Below, in pieces: positions 8,409 to 16,784 of a DNA stretch of 64,000 nucleotides (position 1 is the first letter of the stretch; the number at the start of each line of letters is the position of its first letter). Under the pieces are notes generated by a model, which saw only the letters and a program-made list of their open reading frames with translations, did no database searches and was not told the DNA's origin. The stretch is taken from positions 1 to 64,000 of the forward strand of contig JBHYFN010000007.1 in assembly GCA_051859505.1 (NCBI GenBank), given 5' to 3'. The DNA is from JAFIEN01 sp051859505. GTDB taxonomy: Bacteria; Pseudomonadota; Alphaproteobacteria; Rhodobacterales; Rhodobacteraceae. Position numbers and translations under genes: made by a program.

Positions 8409-8435
8409 GGGGCCGCGACTTGCGTCGCAGCCCCC
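8409..8435 (-). terminator. intrinsic terminator of rpsF-rpsR-rplI
   Basis: Eleven-base stem with one mismatch, GGGGCCGCGAC / GTCGCAGCCCC, loop TTGC; on the minus strand it is followed by CCTTTTTCTTTC. Located about 25 bases beyond the rplI stop, the correct place and orientation. Confidence 0.88.
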
Positions 8436-8460
8436 GTAAACCGTCGGAACGGGATGGCGA

Positions 8461-9036
8461 TCAGAGGTCTTCGCCGTCCTGGGCCGCGCCCATCTCGTCG
8501 AACAATTCGGCGATCTCGAATTCCGCGGCAGCCTCGGCCTCGGCGGCGAGTTCCTGGATCGACTTGCCGGCGGCCTGAAGCTCGGCCTCTTCGGCCGAGC
8601 GGGCCACGTTCACGCTCACCGTCGCCTCGACCTCGGGGTGCAGGCGGATCGTGACCGGGTGCAGGCCCAGTTCCTTGATCGCGCCTTGCAGCACGACCTG
8701 CCGCTTGTCGACCGAAAAGCCGTTCTCGGTGGCGGCGTCGGCCACGTCGCGGGTGGTGACAGAGCCGTAGAGCGCGCCGCCGTCAGAGGCGGAACGGATC
8801 ACGATGAAGCTCTGGCCATCGAGCCGCTCGGAGAGGGTTTCGGCCTCCTTGCGGGTCTCGAGGTTGCGGGCCTCGAGCTGGGCCTTGTCGGTTTCGAACC
8901 GGGCGATATTGGCGGCATTGGCGCGCAGCGCCTTGCCCTGCGGCAGAAGGAAGTTGCGGGCATAGCCGTCCTTCACCTTCACCACATCGCCCATCTGGCC
9001 AAGCTTGGCCACGCGTTCCAGCAGGATGATTTCCAT
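8461..9036 (-). CDS. rplI: 50S ribosomal protein L9
   Basis: Binds 23S rRNA near the L1 stalk. The 191 residues begin MEIILLERVAKLGQMGDVV, followed by the conserved VKDGYARNFLLPQGKA block; the C-terminal domain runs from about residue 70 to 148 (KELGLHPVTIRLHPEV). Beyond that is an acidic alanine/glutamate-rich tail of about 40 residues (ELAAEAEAAAEFEIAEL), longer than the roughly 150-residue E. coli protein, a common feature of the alphaproteobacterial L9. Last gene of a three-gene operon; start preceded by AAGGAGAGACC. Confidence 0.98.
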   Translation of the reverse strand: MEIILLERVAKLGQMGDVVKVKDGYARNFLLPQGKALRANAANIARFETDKAQLEARNLETRKEAETLSERLDGQSFIVIRSASDGGALYGSVTTRDVADAATENGFSVDKRQVVLQGAIKELGLHPVTIRLHPEVEATVSVNVARSAEEAELQAAGKSIQELAAEAEAAAEFEIAELFDEMGAAQDGEDL

Positions 9037-9048
9037 TTCGGTCTCTCC

Positions 9049-9276
9049 TTACTTCACGGCATAGGGCAGGAGCGCCAGGAACCGGGCGCGCTTGATCGCC
9101 TGGGCGAGCTTGCGCTGGTTCTTGGCACCCACGGCGGTGATGCGCGAGGGGACGATCTTGCCGCGCTCGGAAATGTAGCGCTGCAGGAGGCGGGTGTCCT
9201 TGTAGTCGATCACGGGGGCGCCATCGCCCTCGAACGGATCGGACTTGCGGCGACGGAAAAACGGTTTGGTTGCCAT
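9049..9276 (-). CDS. rpsR: 30S ribosomal protein S18
   Basis: 75 residues, small-subunit platform protein that pairs with S6. Starts MATKPFFRRRKSDPF and contains the conserved IDYKDTRLLQRYISERGKI and PSRITA blocks, then KNQRKLAQAIKRARFLALL. It sits between rpsF and rplI with short spacers of 23 and 12 bases and an AGGAAAGGACC ribosome site. Confidence 0.98.
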   Translation of the reverse strand: MATKPFFRRRKSDPFEGDGAPVIDYKDTRLLQRYISERGKIVPSRITAVGAKNQRKLAQAIKRARFLALLPYAVK

Positions 9277-9299
9277 GTCTGTGGTCCTTTCCTGTCAGA

Positions 9300-9671
9300 T
9301 CAACGCCGCGGGCCGCGGTCTTCGCGGGGGCCGCGGTCGGAACGTTCGTCGCGCTTCTGCATCTGGACCGAGGGGCCCTCTTCATGCGTGTCGACCTTGA
9401 TGGTCAGCACGCGCATGACATCGTCATGCAGGCGCATCAGGCGCTCCATCTCCTGCACGGCCGGCGCGGGGGCGTCGGTGCGCAGATAGGCGTAATGCCC
9501 CTTGCGGTTCTTGTTGATCTTGTAGGCCATCGTCTTGACGCCCCAGTACTCGTTCTCGAGCACCTTGCCGCCATTGTCGGCGAGGACGGCGGAGAAATGT
9601 TCGATGAGGCTTTCGGCCTGCGTGTTCGACAGGTCTTGGCGCGAGATGAAGACATGCTCGTAAAGCGGCAT
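9300..9671 (-). CDS. rpsF: 30S ribosomal protein S6
   Basis: 123 residues from ATG at 9671 (MPLYEHVFISRQDLS); an open frame reaches further upstream but homologues start here. Core block includes ENEYWGVKTMAYKINKNRKGHYA, given here in part: EYWGVKTMAYKINKN. The C-terminal tail is charged and arginine-rich (about 20 residues after EEGPSVQM), which is usual for this group. First gene of the rpsF-rpsR-rplI operon. The upstream 185 bases to the G run carry no gene and must hold the operon promoter. Confidence 0.97.
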   Translation of the reverse strand: MPLYEHVFISRQDLSNTQAESLIEHFSAVLADNGGKVLENEYWGVKTMAYKINKNRKGHYAYLRTDAPAPAVQEMERLMRLHDDVMRVLTIKVDTHEEGPSVQMQKRDERSDRGPREDRGPRR

Positions 9672-9855
9672 GCGTGCTCCAGTTCTTTCCAGGCGCATTT
9701 CATAGGTCAGGGCGTTGCCTTCCGCACCCTGGCCACGAGAGACTGCGCGGTTCATGAATCGTCGCGGAAGGATGGGGCCTTATAGCGATGCGGGGAGGGC
9801 ATGCAAGGGTAAAGGCAGGGGCAAAGCGGGGTGGTGGGGTGCCGGCGGGCCGGGG

Positions 9856-9909
<54 letters not shown>

Positions 9910-9915
<6 letters not shown>

Positions 9916-9980
9916 CTCTGCCCCCCGGCCCGTGCCGGGCCTCCCCCCGGGATATTTGGAAACAAAAGAAGCAGGGGCGG
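9910..9980. repeat. recurrent GC-rich intergenic element, copy 2
   Basis: Same block order as 2176-2239: GGGGGGCTCTGCCCCCC hairpin, CTCCCCCCGGGATATTT, and AACAAAAGAAGCAGGGG. The middle differs (CCCGTGCCGGGC in place of CTTCGC). It ends a few bases from the hemerythrin-like stop codon at 9984, again placing the element at a gene end. Confidence 0.8.
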
Positions 9981-9983
9981 GGG

Positions 9984-10598
9984 TCAGCCGAGGCCGGCGT
10001 GCCCGTATTTCAGCAGGACCGGGACGATCAGTTCCTCTTCATCGACAAGGTGGCGGTCGAGGAAGGCCTCCAGCCGGACGAGATCGGCCTCGAAGCGGCC
10101 GGCGGCCGTGGCGAAGGCCGCGGGATCGGACAGGCGTTGCAGGACCGCATTGGCGCCCTTCACGAAGCCGTCGAGATGGCCGTCGAGCGCGTGGTGATCG
10201 CTGTCGAGGATCTCGAATCCGCGGGAGATGCGGGCATCGCGAGTCGCCAGAACCGGGAAATAGTGGTGATCCTCGATCTGGTGGTGGCCGTGCAGCTGTT
10301 GCACGAACATGCCGCCGTAGCGCGACAGGCGCGCGGCGAAGGCGGCGGGATCGGAGTTGCGGTCGAGGACAGTGCGGGTTTCGGACTGCATCGCCGCCAT
10401 CAGCTGGCGAAACATCTGGTGGCGCTCGAGCCAGAAGCTGACGAGGCCGTGAAAGCCGGGATCGCTCTGCCAGGCCTCGCGCGGGTATTCGGCGAGGAGG
10501 ACGCGCAGCGCCGGCGGCAGTTCCTTGCGCAGATCGAGGGTCAGATCCGGGGAGGACGGGCCATCCGGGGCAGGTCTGGGGTCATCGGCGGCTGGCAT
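9984..10598 (-). CDS. hemerythrin HHE domain protein
   Basis: 204 residues from ATG at 10598, chosen because AGGACA precedes it; a longer start at 10646 has no ribosome site. Four helices carry likely diiron ligands: HQMFRQL, then HGHHQIEDHHYFPVL, DSDHHALDGHLDGF and FLDRHLVDEEELIVPVLL. This H...HxxxE...H...HxxxE pattern is that of hemerythrin-like proteins, which bind oxygen or nitric oxide or store iron. No signal peptide, so cytoplasmic. It is monocistronic between the poly-G region and the opp operon, transcribed away from oppA. The exact ligand or role cannot be told from sequence. Confidence 0.82.
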   Translation of the reverse strand: MPAADDPRPAPDGPSSPDLTLDLRKELPPALRVLLAEYPREAWQSDPGFHGLVSFWLERHQMFRQLMAAMQSETRTVLDRNSDPAAFAARLSRYGGMFVQQLHGHHQIEDHHYFPVLATRDARISRGFEILDSDHHALDGHLDGFVKGANAVLQRLSDPAAFATAAGRFEADLVRLEAFLDRHLVDEEELIVPVLLKYGHAGLG

Positions 10599-10720
10599 CT
10601 GCGGTGTCCTGTGGGGGCGGGTGGCCCGGGGGTGGGGCGCTGTCATGGCGGGGCGCGGGTCGGCTGCGCCCCTGGGGAAGCTCTAGCCGCGTCGGGGGGG
10701 ATTGGGAATGCACAAGTCCT

Positions 10721-10760
10721 GTGCAGGTTCGGTGCAAGTTCGGTGCAAGTTCGGTGCAAG
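10721..10760. repeat. 11-bp tandem array upstream of oppA
   Basis: Three and a half copies of GTGCAAGTTCG (first copy GTGCAGGTTCG) in 40 bases, about 180 bases upstream of the oppA start. Just before it TGCACAAGTCCTGTGCA forms a short inverted repeat (10709-10725) whose right arm is the first GTGCA of the array. An 11-base period keeps each GTGCAAG on nearly the same helix face, as for cooperative regulator binding. Confidence 0.85.
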
Positions 10761-10942
10761 CCCTGTCCGAAGCCGGGGCAACCGGAGGTTGCCGCAAGGT
10801 CAATCACCTCACCCTCTTGCCTTGTCGCGCCAATGGCCCAAAGATCGTGCATCCCGCAACCGGACCAGTCCGGGCCGGGGCAGCAGATGCAGAACAGGGC
10901 CGGCGCGCGGCGTGACGGGCCCCCAGCATATGGGAGAAGAAA

Positions 10943-12574
10943 ATGACGATTGCAGCGACGTTGCGCGCAACCACGGCCGCAGCCCTGGTGCTTGGGGCCG
11001 GCATGGCCTCGGCCCAGGCCACCCACCCCGTCACCGGCGAGGCGCTGGCCGAGGTTCAGGAATTCACCTATCGCGTGCTGGACGACTTCCCCTCGATCGA
11101 CCCCGGCATGGTCGAGGATGTCGAAGGCTTTGCCGTGGCGCGCGACCTGTTCGAGGGGCTGTTCAACGAGGATGCCGAGGGCAACCTGATCCCCGGGGTG
11201 GCGCTGGAATACGATGTCTCGGACGACGGGCTGACCTATACCTTCCTTCTGCGCGACGATTCCGTCTGGTCGAATGGCGAACCCGTCACCGCGCATGATT
11301 TCGAATATGCATGGAAGCGCGTCGCCAACCCCGAGACCGCGTCGGAATATGCCTGGTTCCTCGAACTGATGGCGCTCGAGAATGCCTCTGACATCATCGC
11401 GGGCGAGGCCGATCCCGATACGCTGGGGGTTGTCGCGCTGGATGATTTCACGCTGCAGGCGACCCTGGCCGAGCCGCTGCCCTATTTCCCGCTGATGCTG
11501 TCGGCGGCGACGACCTATCCGGTTCCGCGTGCCGCCATCGAGGCGCATGGCCGCGAATGGACCCGGCCCGGGAACATCGTCTCGAACGGGGCCTATGTCC
11601 TGACCGAATATGTCCCGCAGGAGCGCCTCGTGCGCGAGCGCAACCCGCTTTACCGCGACAATGACGCCACGATCATCGACAAGGTCACGGCGCTGATCAT
11701 CAATGACGAGAATGTCGCCCTGACCCGCTACCTCGCGGGCGAATTGGACATGACCGACATGCCCGCCGGCCAGTTCCCGCGCATGGCCGAGCAATATCCC
11801 GATCAGGCCGTCAGCTTTCCGGTCTCCTGTTCCTACTATTACAACTTCAACCTGAGCGACAGCGGACCCGAGGCCTTCAAGGATGTGCGTGTCCGGCAGG
11901 CGCTGGCGCTTGCGCTGGACCGTGACATCATCGTCAACAACGTCCTCGCGGGCGGGCAGGTGCCGGCCTATACCTTCACCCATTGGGCGATGGCCGATTG
12001 GGACGTGCCCGAAGTGCCGATGGCCGCCATGACCCAGGCCGAGCGCAATGCGCTGGCGCAGGAGCTTATGGCCGAGGCGGGCTATGGCCCCGACAATCCG
12101 CTGAGCTTCGAGCTGGTCTACAACACCTCGGATGCCCATGCCTCGATCGCGGTGGCGATGGGGCAGATGTGGAAACAGACGCTGGGCGTCGACACGACGA
12201 CGGCCAATATGGAATGGGCGACCTTCCTCGATCTGCGGGGCAACCAGAATTACGAGATGGCCCGGGGCGCCTGGTGCGCCGACTATAACGAGGCCTCGAC
12301 CTTTCTTGACCTCGTGACGACGAATTCGGGCTATAACGACGCGGCATATTCCAACCCCGAGGTCGATGCGATCATGGTGGAGGCCCGGACCTCGGAGAAC
12401 CCGATCCCGCTTTACCAGCAGGTCGAGATGATCATCGCCGAGGACATGCCGATCATCCCGATCTATCACTATGCCTCGGCCAAGATGATGAACCCCGATC
12501 TGCGTGGCTGGCCTGTCGAGAACCTGCTGCAGAACTGGTATTCGCGCGACCTTTACATCGCCGCCAGCGAATAG
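10943..12574 (+). CDS. oppA: periplasmic oligopeptide-binding protein of ABC importer
   Basis: 543 residues, SBP family 5. A Sec signal peptide (about residues 1-23, ending GMASA) exports it to the periplasm, where it captures peptides for OppBCDF. Conserved pieces include the N-terminal strand around RDLFEGLFNEDAEGNLIPG, WSNGEPVTAHDFEYAWKR, the VRQALALALDRDIIV block and the QQVEMIIAEDMPIIPIYHY segment near the C-terminus; the SYYYNFN stretch is typical of OppA/MppA rather than DppA. ATG at 10943 follows GGGAGAAGAAA. First gene of a five-gene operon; a strong hairpin separates it from oppB. Peptide preference cannot be read from the sequence; murein peptides are an alternative ligand. Confidence 0.93.
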   Translation: MTIAATLRATTAAALVLGAGMASAQATHPVTGEALAEVQEFTYRVLDDFPSIDPGMVEDVEGFAVARDLFEGLFNEDAEGNLIPGVALEYDVSDDGLTYTFLLRDDSVWSNGEPVTAHDFEYAWKRVANPETASEYAWFLELMALENASDIIAGEADPDTLGVVALDDFTLQATLAEPLPYFPLMLSAATTYPVPRAAIEAHGREWTRPGNIVSNGAYVLTEYVPQERLVRERNPLYRDNDATIIDKVTALIINDENVALTRYLAGELDMTDMPAGQFPRMAEQYPDQAVSFPVSCSYYYNFNLSDSGPEAFKDVRVRQALALALDRDIIVNNVLAGGQVPAYTFTHWAMADWDVPEVPMAAMTQAERNALAQELMAEAGYGPDNPLSFELVYNTSDAHASIAVAMGQMWKQTLGVDTTTANMEWATFLDLRGNQNYEMARGAWCADYNEASTFLDLVTTNSGYNDAAYSNPEVDAIMVEARTSENPIPLYQQVEMIIAEDMPIIPIYHYASAKMMNPDLRGWPVENLLQNWYSRDLYIAASE

Positions 12575-12591
12575 GCCCCCGGCCTGACCAG

Positions 12592-12625
12592 CGGACCCCG
12601 CACCCCGGAACGGGCGCGGGGTCCG
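12592..12625 (+). terminator. intercistronic hairpin between oppA and oppB
   Basis: Perfect 10-bp stem CGGACCCCGC / GCGGGGTCCG with a 14-base loop, 17 bases after the oppA stop and 22 bases before oppB, with no T run. Such stems usually stabilise the upstream mRNA or partly terminate, giving binding protein in excess over transporter. Confidence 0.7.
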
Positions 12626-12647
12626 ATCCGATTCCCGAGGGGTCGCA

Positions 12648-13571
12648 ATGCTGAATTTCATCATCCGCAGGCTGGCGATCGCCATTCCGACGCTGCTGAT
12701 CCTGATCGTGATCTCGTTCGTGCTGATGTTCGCGGCACCGGGCGGGCCCTTCACCTCGGAGCGCGCGCTGCCGCCGCAGGTCATGGCCAATATCATGGCG
12801 CAATACGGGCTGGATCAGCCCTACTGGAAGCAGATCTGGGACTATGTCGTCCGGGTGGTCGTGCATTTCGACTTTGGCCCCTCGTTCCAGTATCGTGACC
12901 GGACGGTGAACGACATCATCGCCCAGGGTTTTCCGGTGACGCTGGTCTATGGCAGCTATGCCTTCGTCGCCGCCGTGCTGGTCGGCGTCACGCTGGGGGT
13001 GCTGGCGGCGGTGCGGCACAATACCTGGCTCGATTACCTTGCCGTCGGCGTCAGCGTGGGGGCCGAGGTGCTGCCCAATTTCGTGCTGGCCCCGATCCTG
13101 GTGCTGATCTTCACGCTCTGGCTGGGCTGGTTGCCGGGGGGCGGCTGGAACGGCGGGCAGTGGAACCATGTGATCCTGCCGGTCATTGCGCTGTCGACCT
13201 CCTACATGGCGTCCATCGCGCGGATCACCCGGTCCTCGATGCTCGAGGTGCTGAACGCGGGCTTCATCCGCACCGCGCGGGCCAAGGGCCTGCCGGAAAG
13301 CCGGATCATCTGGCGGCACGCGATGAAGCCCGCGATGCTGCCGGTCCTGTCCTACCTTGGCCCGGCCTTCGTGCTGATGATCACCGGGTCGGTGGTGGTC
13401 GATGTCTATTTCTCGACCGGGGGGATCGGGCAATTCTTCGTCAATTCGGCGCTGAACCGGGATTATTCGGTGATCATGGGGATCACGATCCTTGTGGGGG
13501 CGCTGACCATCTTCTTCAGTCTTCTGGTCGATATCCTCTACGCCTGGATCGACCCCAAGATCCGGCTGTAA
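12648..13571 (+). CDS. oppB: oligopeptide ABC transporter permease OppB
   Basis: 307 residues, inner-membrane permease of the peptide importer. It starts MLNFIIRRLAIAIPTLLILIV, the typical first membrane helix, and has about six hydrophobic segments. The EAA loop that contacts the ATPases is visible at about residue 205-225 (FIRTARAKGLPESRI), followed by PVLSYLGPAF and the C-terminal VVDVYFSTGGIGQFFVNSAL block characteristic of OppB/DppB. Ribosome site GAGGGGTCGCA before the ATG. Twelve bases separate it from oppC. Confidence 0.95.
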   Translation: MLNFIIRRLAIAIPTLLILIVISFVLMFAAPGGPFTSERALPPQVMANIMAQYGLDQPYWKQIWDYVVRVVVHFDFGPSFQYRDRTVNDIIAQGFPVTLVYGSYAFVAAVLVGVTLGVLAAVRHNTWLDYLAVGVSVGAEVLPNFVLAPILVLIFTLWLGWLPGGGWNGGQWNHVILPVIALSTSYMASIARITRSSMLEVLNAGFIRTARAKGLPESRIIWRHAMKPAMLPVLSYLGPAFVLMITGSVVVDVYFSTGGIGQFFVNSALNRDYSVIMGITILVGALTIFFSLLVDILYAWIDPKIRL

Positions 13572-13583
13572 GGGGGGCGCGCC

Positions 13584-14510
13584 ATGCTTGTGAGCAAATC
13601 CACCACCGACGCCCTGACCGATGCCGCCACGGGGGCGGGGATCGAGGGCCGGTCGCTCTGGAAGGACGCGCGCCAGAGGTTCGCGCGCAACCGCGCGGCG
13701 ATGGTGTCGCTGTTCGTGCTGATCGCGATCATGATCTTCGCCTTCTTCGGCGGGTTCCTCGCGCAGTGGAGCAACGAGGAAATCGACTGGGCGATCATGG
13801 GCCGCATCGCCGAGCTTGGCGCGCCGTCCCTGTCGAACGGGCATTATTTCGGCACCGATGATCTGGGCCGCGACCTTTACGCCCGCACTGTGCAGGGCAC
13901 CCGCATCTCGATCATGGTGGGCCTTGTCGGCGCGCTGATCGCGGTGGTCGTGGGCACGCTTTACGGCGCGACCTCGGGCTATTTCGGCGGCCGGATCGAC
14001 AGCGTGATGATGCGGACGGTCGATATCCTGTTGTCGATCCCCTTCATGTTCGTGCTGATCCTGCTTCTTGTGATGTTCGGACGCTCGGTCCTGATGCTCT
14101 TCGTGGGGATCGGGCTGATTTCCTGGCTCGATATGGCGCGGATCGCGCGGGGGCAGACGCTGACGATCAAGAACAAGGAATTCGTCGAGGCCGCGGTCGC
14201 CATCGGCGTGCGGCCCATGACGATCATCCTGCGCCATATCGTGCCCAATCTGGCCGGGATCGTGATCGTCTATGCCTCGCTTCTGGTTCCGACCATGATC
14301 ATCCTGGAAAGCTTCATCAGCTTCCTCGGCCTTGGCGTGCAGGAACCCAACACCTCGCTTGGCGCGCTGATCGCCAAGGGGGCGGGGCAGATGCAATACG
14401 GGGTGATCTGGCAGCTGGCCTTTCCGCTGTTCTTCTTCGTCACCACGCTCTTTGCCTTCTTCTTCGTCGGCGACGGGTTGCGCGACGCGCTTGACCCGAA
14501 GGAGCGCTAG
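13584..14510 (+). CDS. oppC: oligopeptide ABC transporter permease OppC
   Basis: 308 residues. OppC-type N-terminal extension (first 40 residues, with SLWKDARQRFARNRAAMVS) precedes the first helix; the large periplasmic segment contains the marker FGTDDLGRDLYARTVQGTRIS. The EAA loop is at about 195-215 (VEAAVAIGVRPMTIILRHI) and the C-terminal LGLGVQEPNTSLGALI motif is conserved in the family. Pairs with OppB to form the translocation pore. Start ATG at 13584 after AAGGGGGGCGCGCC. Confidence 0.95.
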   Translation: MLVSKSTTDALTDAATGAGIEGRSLWKDARQRFARNRAAMVSLFVLIAIMIFAFFGGFLAQWSNEEIDWAIMGRIAELGAPSLSNGHYFGTDDLGRDLYARTVQGTRISIMVGLVGALIAVVVGTLYGATSGYFGGRIDSVMMRTVDILLSIPFMFVLILLLVMFGRSVLMLFVGIGLISWLDMARIARGQTLTIKNKEFVEAAVAIGVRPMTIILRHIVPNLAGIVIVYASLLVPTMIILESFISFLGLGVQEPNTSLGALIAKGAGQMQYGVIWQLAFPLFFFVTTLFAFFFVGDGLRDALDPKER

Positions 14511-14512
14511 GG

Positions 14513-15477
<965 letters not shown>

Positions 15478-15481
<4 letters not shown>

Positions 15482-16539
15482 GCGCGGCCCTGCTGTCCGT
15501 CCGTGACCTTGCCGTCACCTTCGATGTGATCCCGCAGGGCGCCTGGCCCTGGACCAAGGCGCTCAAGCTACAGGCGGTGGGCGGCGTCAGCTTCGACATC
15601 GCGCCGGGCGAATGCCTGGGCGTGGTGGGGGAAAGCGGCTCGGGCAAATCCACGCTGGCGCGCGCCATCGTGGGGACGGTGCCGGTCGCAGGCGGTCAGG
15701 TCCGATTCGAAGGCGCCGATCTTGCCGCGATGAACCCCCGCCAGCGCCGCCGCCACCGGCGCGACGTGCAGATGGTGTTTCAGGATCCGCTCGCCGCGCT
15801 GAACCCCCGGATGACGGTGGGCGAGATCATCGCCGAACCGCTGGTCACCCATGAGCCCGGCCTGAGCCGCGCCGAGGTGCGCGGCCGCGTGCAGGCGCTG
15901 ATGGAGCGGGTGGGCCTTCTGCCCAACCTGATCAACCGCTACCCGCACGAATTTTCCGGCGGCCAGTGCCAGAGGATCGGCATCGCCCGCGCGCTGATCC
16001 TGCGGCCGAAGCTTCTGATCTGCGACGAACCGGTCTCGGCGCTGGATGTCTCGGTGCAGGCGCAGGTGGTGAACCTGTTGCGCGAATTGCAGCGCGACAT
16101 GGGGCTGACGATGATCTTCATCGCGCATGACCTGTCGGTGGTGAACCATGTCTCGGACCGGATCCTGGTGTTGTATCTGGGCCGGGTCATGGAACAGGCC
16201 AGCGCCCGCGCGCTGACCTCGGCCCCCCGCCACCCCTATTCCCGCGCGCTGATCGCCTCGGTGCCGATCCCCGATCCGGTGCTGGAAAAGGCGCGGGTGC
16301 GCCCGGTGCTGGAGGGGGAGTTGCCCTCTCCGCTGAAGCCGCCCTCGGGCTGCGTCTTCCGGACCCGCTGCCCCATCGCCCGGCCGGATTGCGCGGGGAA
16401 CCGGCCGCAGATGACGGCACTGGAGGCGGGGCATCTGGTGGCCTGTCCCCATCATGGCGACGCGGCTGCCGAAAGGGCCTTTGGCGGTGCGCGGGTCGAG
16501 GGGGGGGCCATTGGGCCAACAGGCCCCGCCCCCCCCTGA
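15478..16539 (+). CDS. oppF: oligopeptide ABC transporter ATPase OppF
   Basis: 353 residues from ATG at 15478, overlapping the oppD stop as ATGA, which implies translational coupling. Walker A GESGSGKST, Q-loop VFQDPLAALNP, signature FSGGQCQRIGIARAL (a cysteine where arginine or lysine is usual), Walker B LLICDEPVSALD and H-loop IAHDLS are present. The C-terminal cysteine motif SGCVFRTRCPIARPDC resembles the iron-sulfur site of this subfamily. An insert near residue 20-30 (PQGAWPWTKALKLQAV) is the OppF-type segment. The last ~20 residues are glycine/proline rich and may be poorly conserved. Confidence 0.94.
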
Positions 16540-16589
16540 CGCTCTGACGCTCTGCCGCTCTGACGGTTGCAGCCAAGGACCGCCGCAGA

Positions 16590-16617
16590 CACGGAAAATT
16601 TGGCCAAATTTTCCGTG
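16590..16617. promoter_or_regulatory. perfect 28-bp palindrome between oppF and the exporter gene
   Basis: Uninterrupted inverted repeat with 14-base arms, CACGGAAAATTTGG / CCAAATTTTCCGTG and no loop, 50 bases after oppF and about 195 before the likely start of the next gene. The AT-rich core stands out in GC-rich surroundings. There is no T run after it (a C run follows), so it fits a dimeric regulator site or a cruciform better than an intrinsic terminator. Confidence 0.75.
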
Positions 16618-16784
16618 CCCCCCCCCGCAGCCGCCAGCATGTTCCTGCTCCGCTCGCGCCGATCCTTGCCGACAGGCTTGCTCAGACCCTGCCCCCGGCT
16701 TACATGAGCCGGACCGCCGGCGGACAAGCCCGCCAGACAATGGACATATGGCGCAGTGCGAATGACCCAAGGGCCCCTGCCCCG

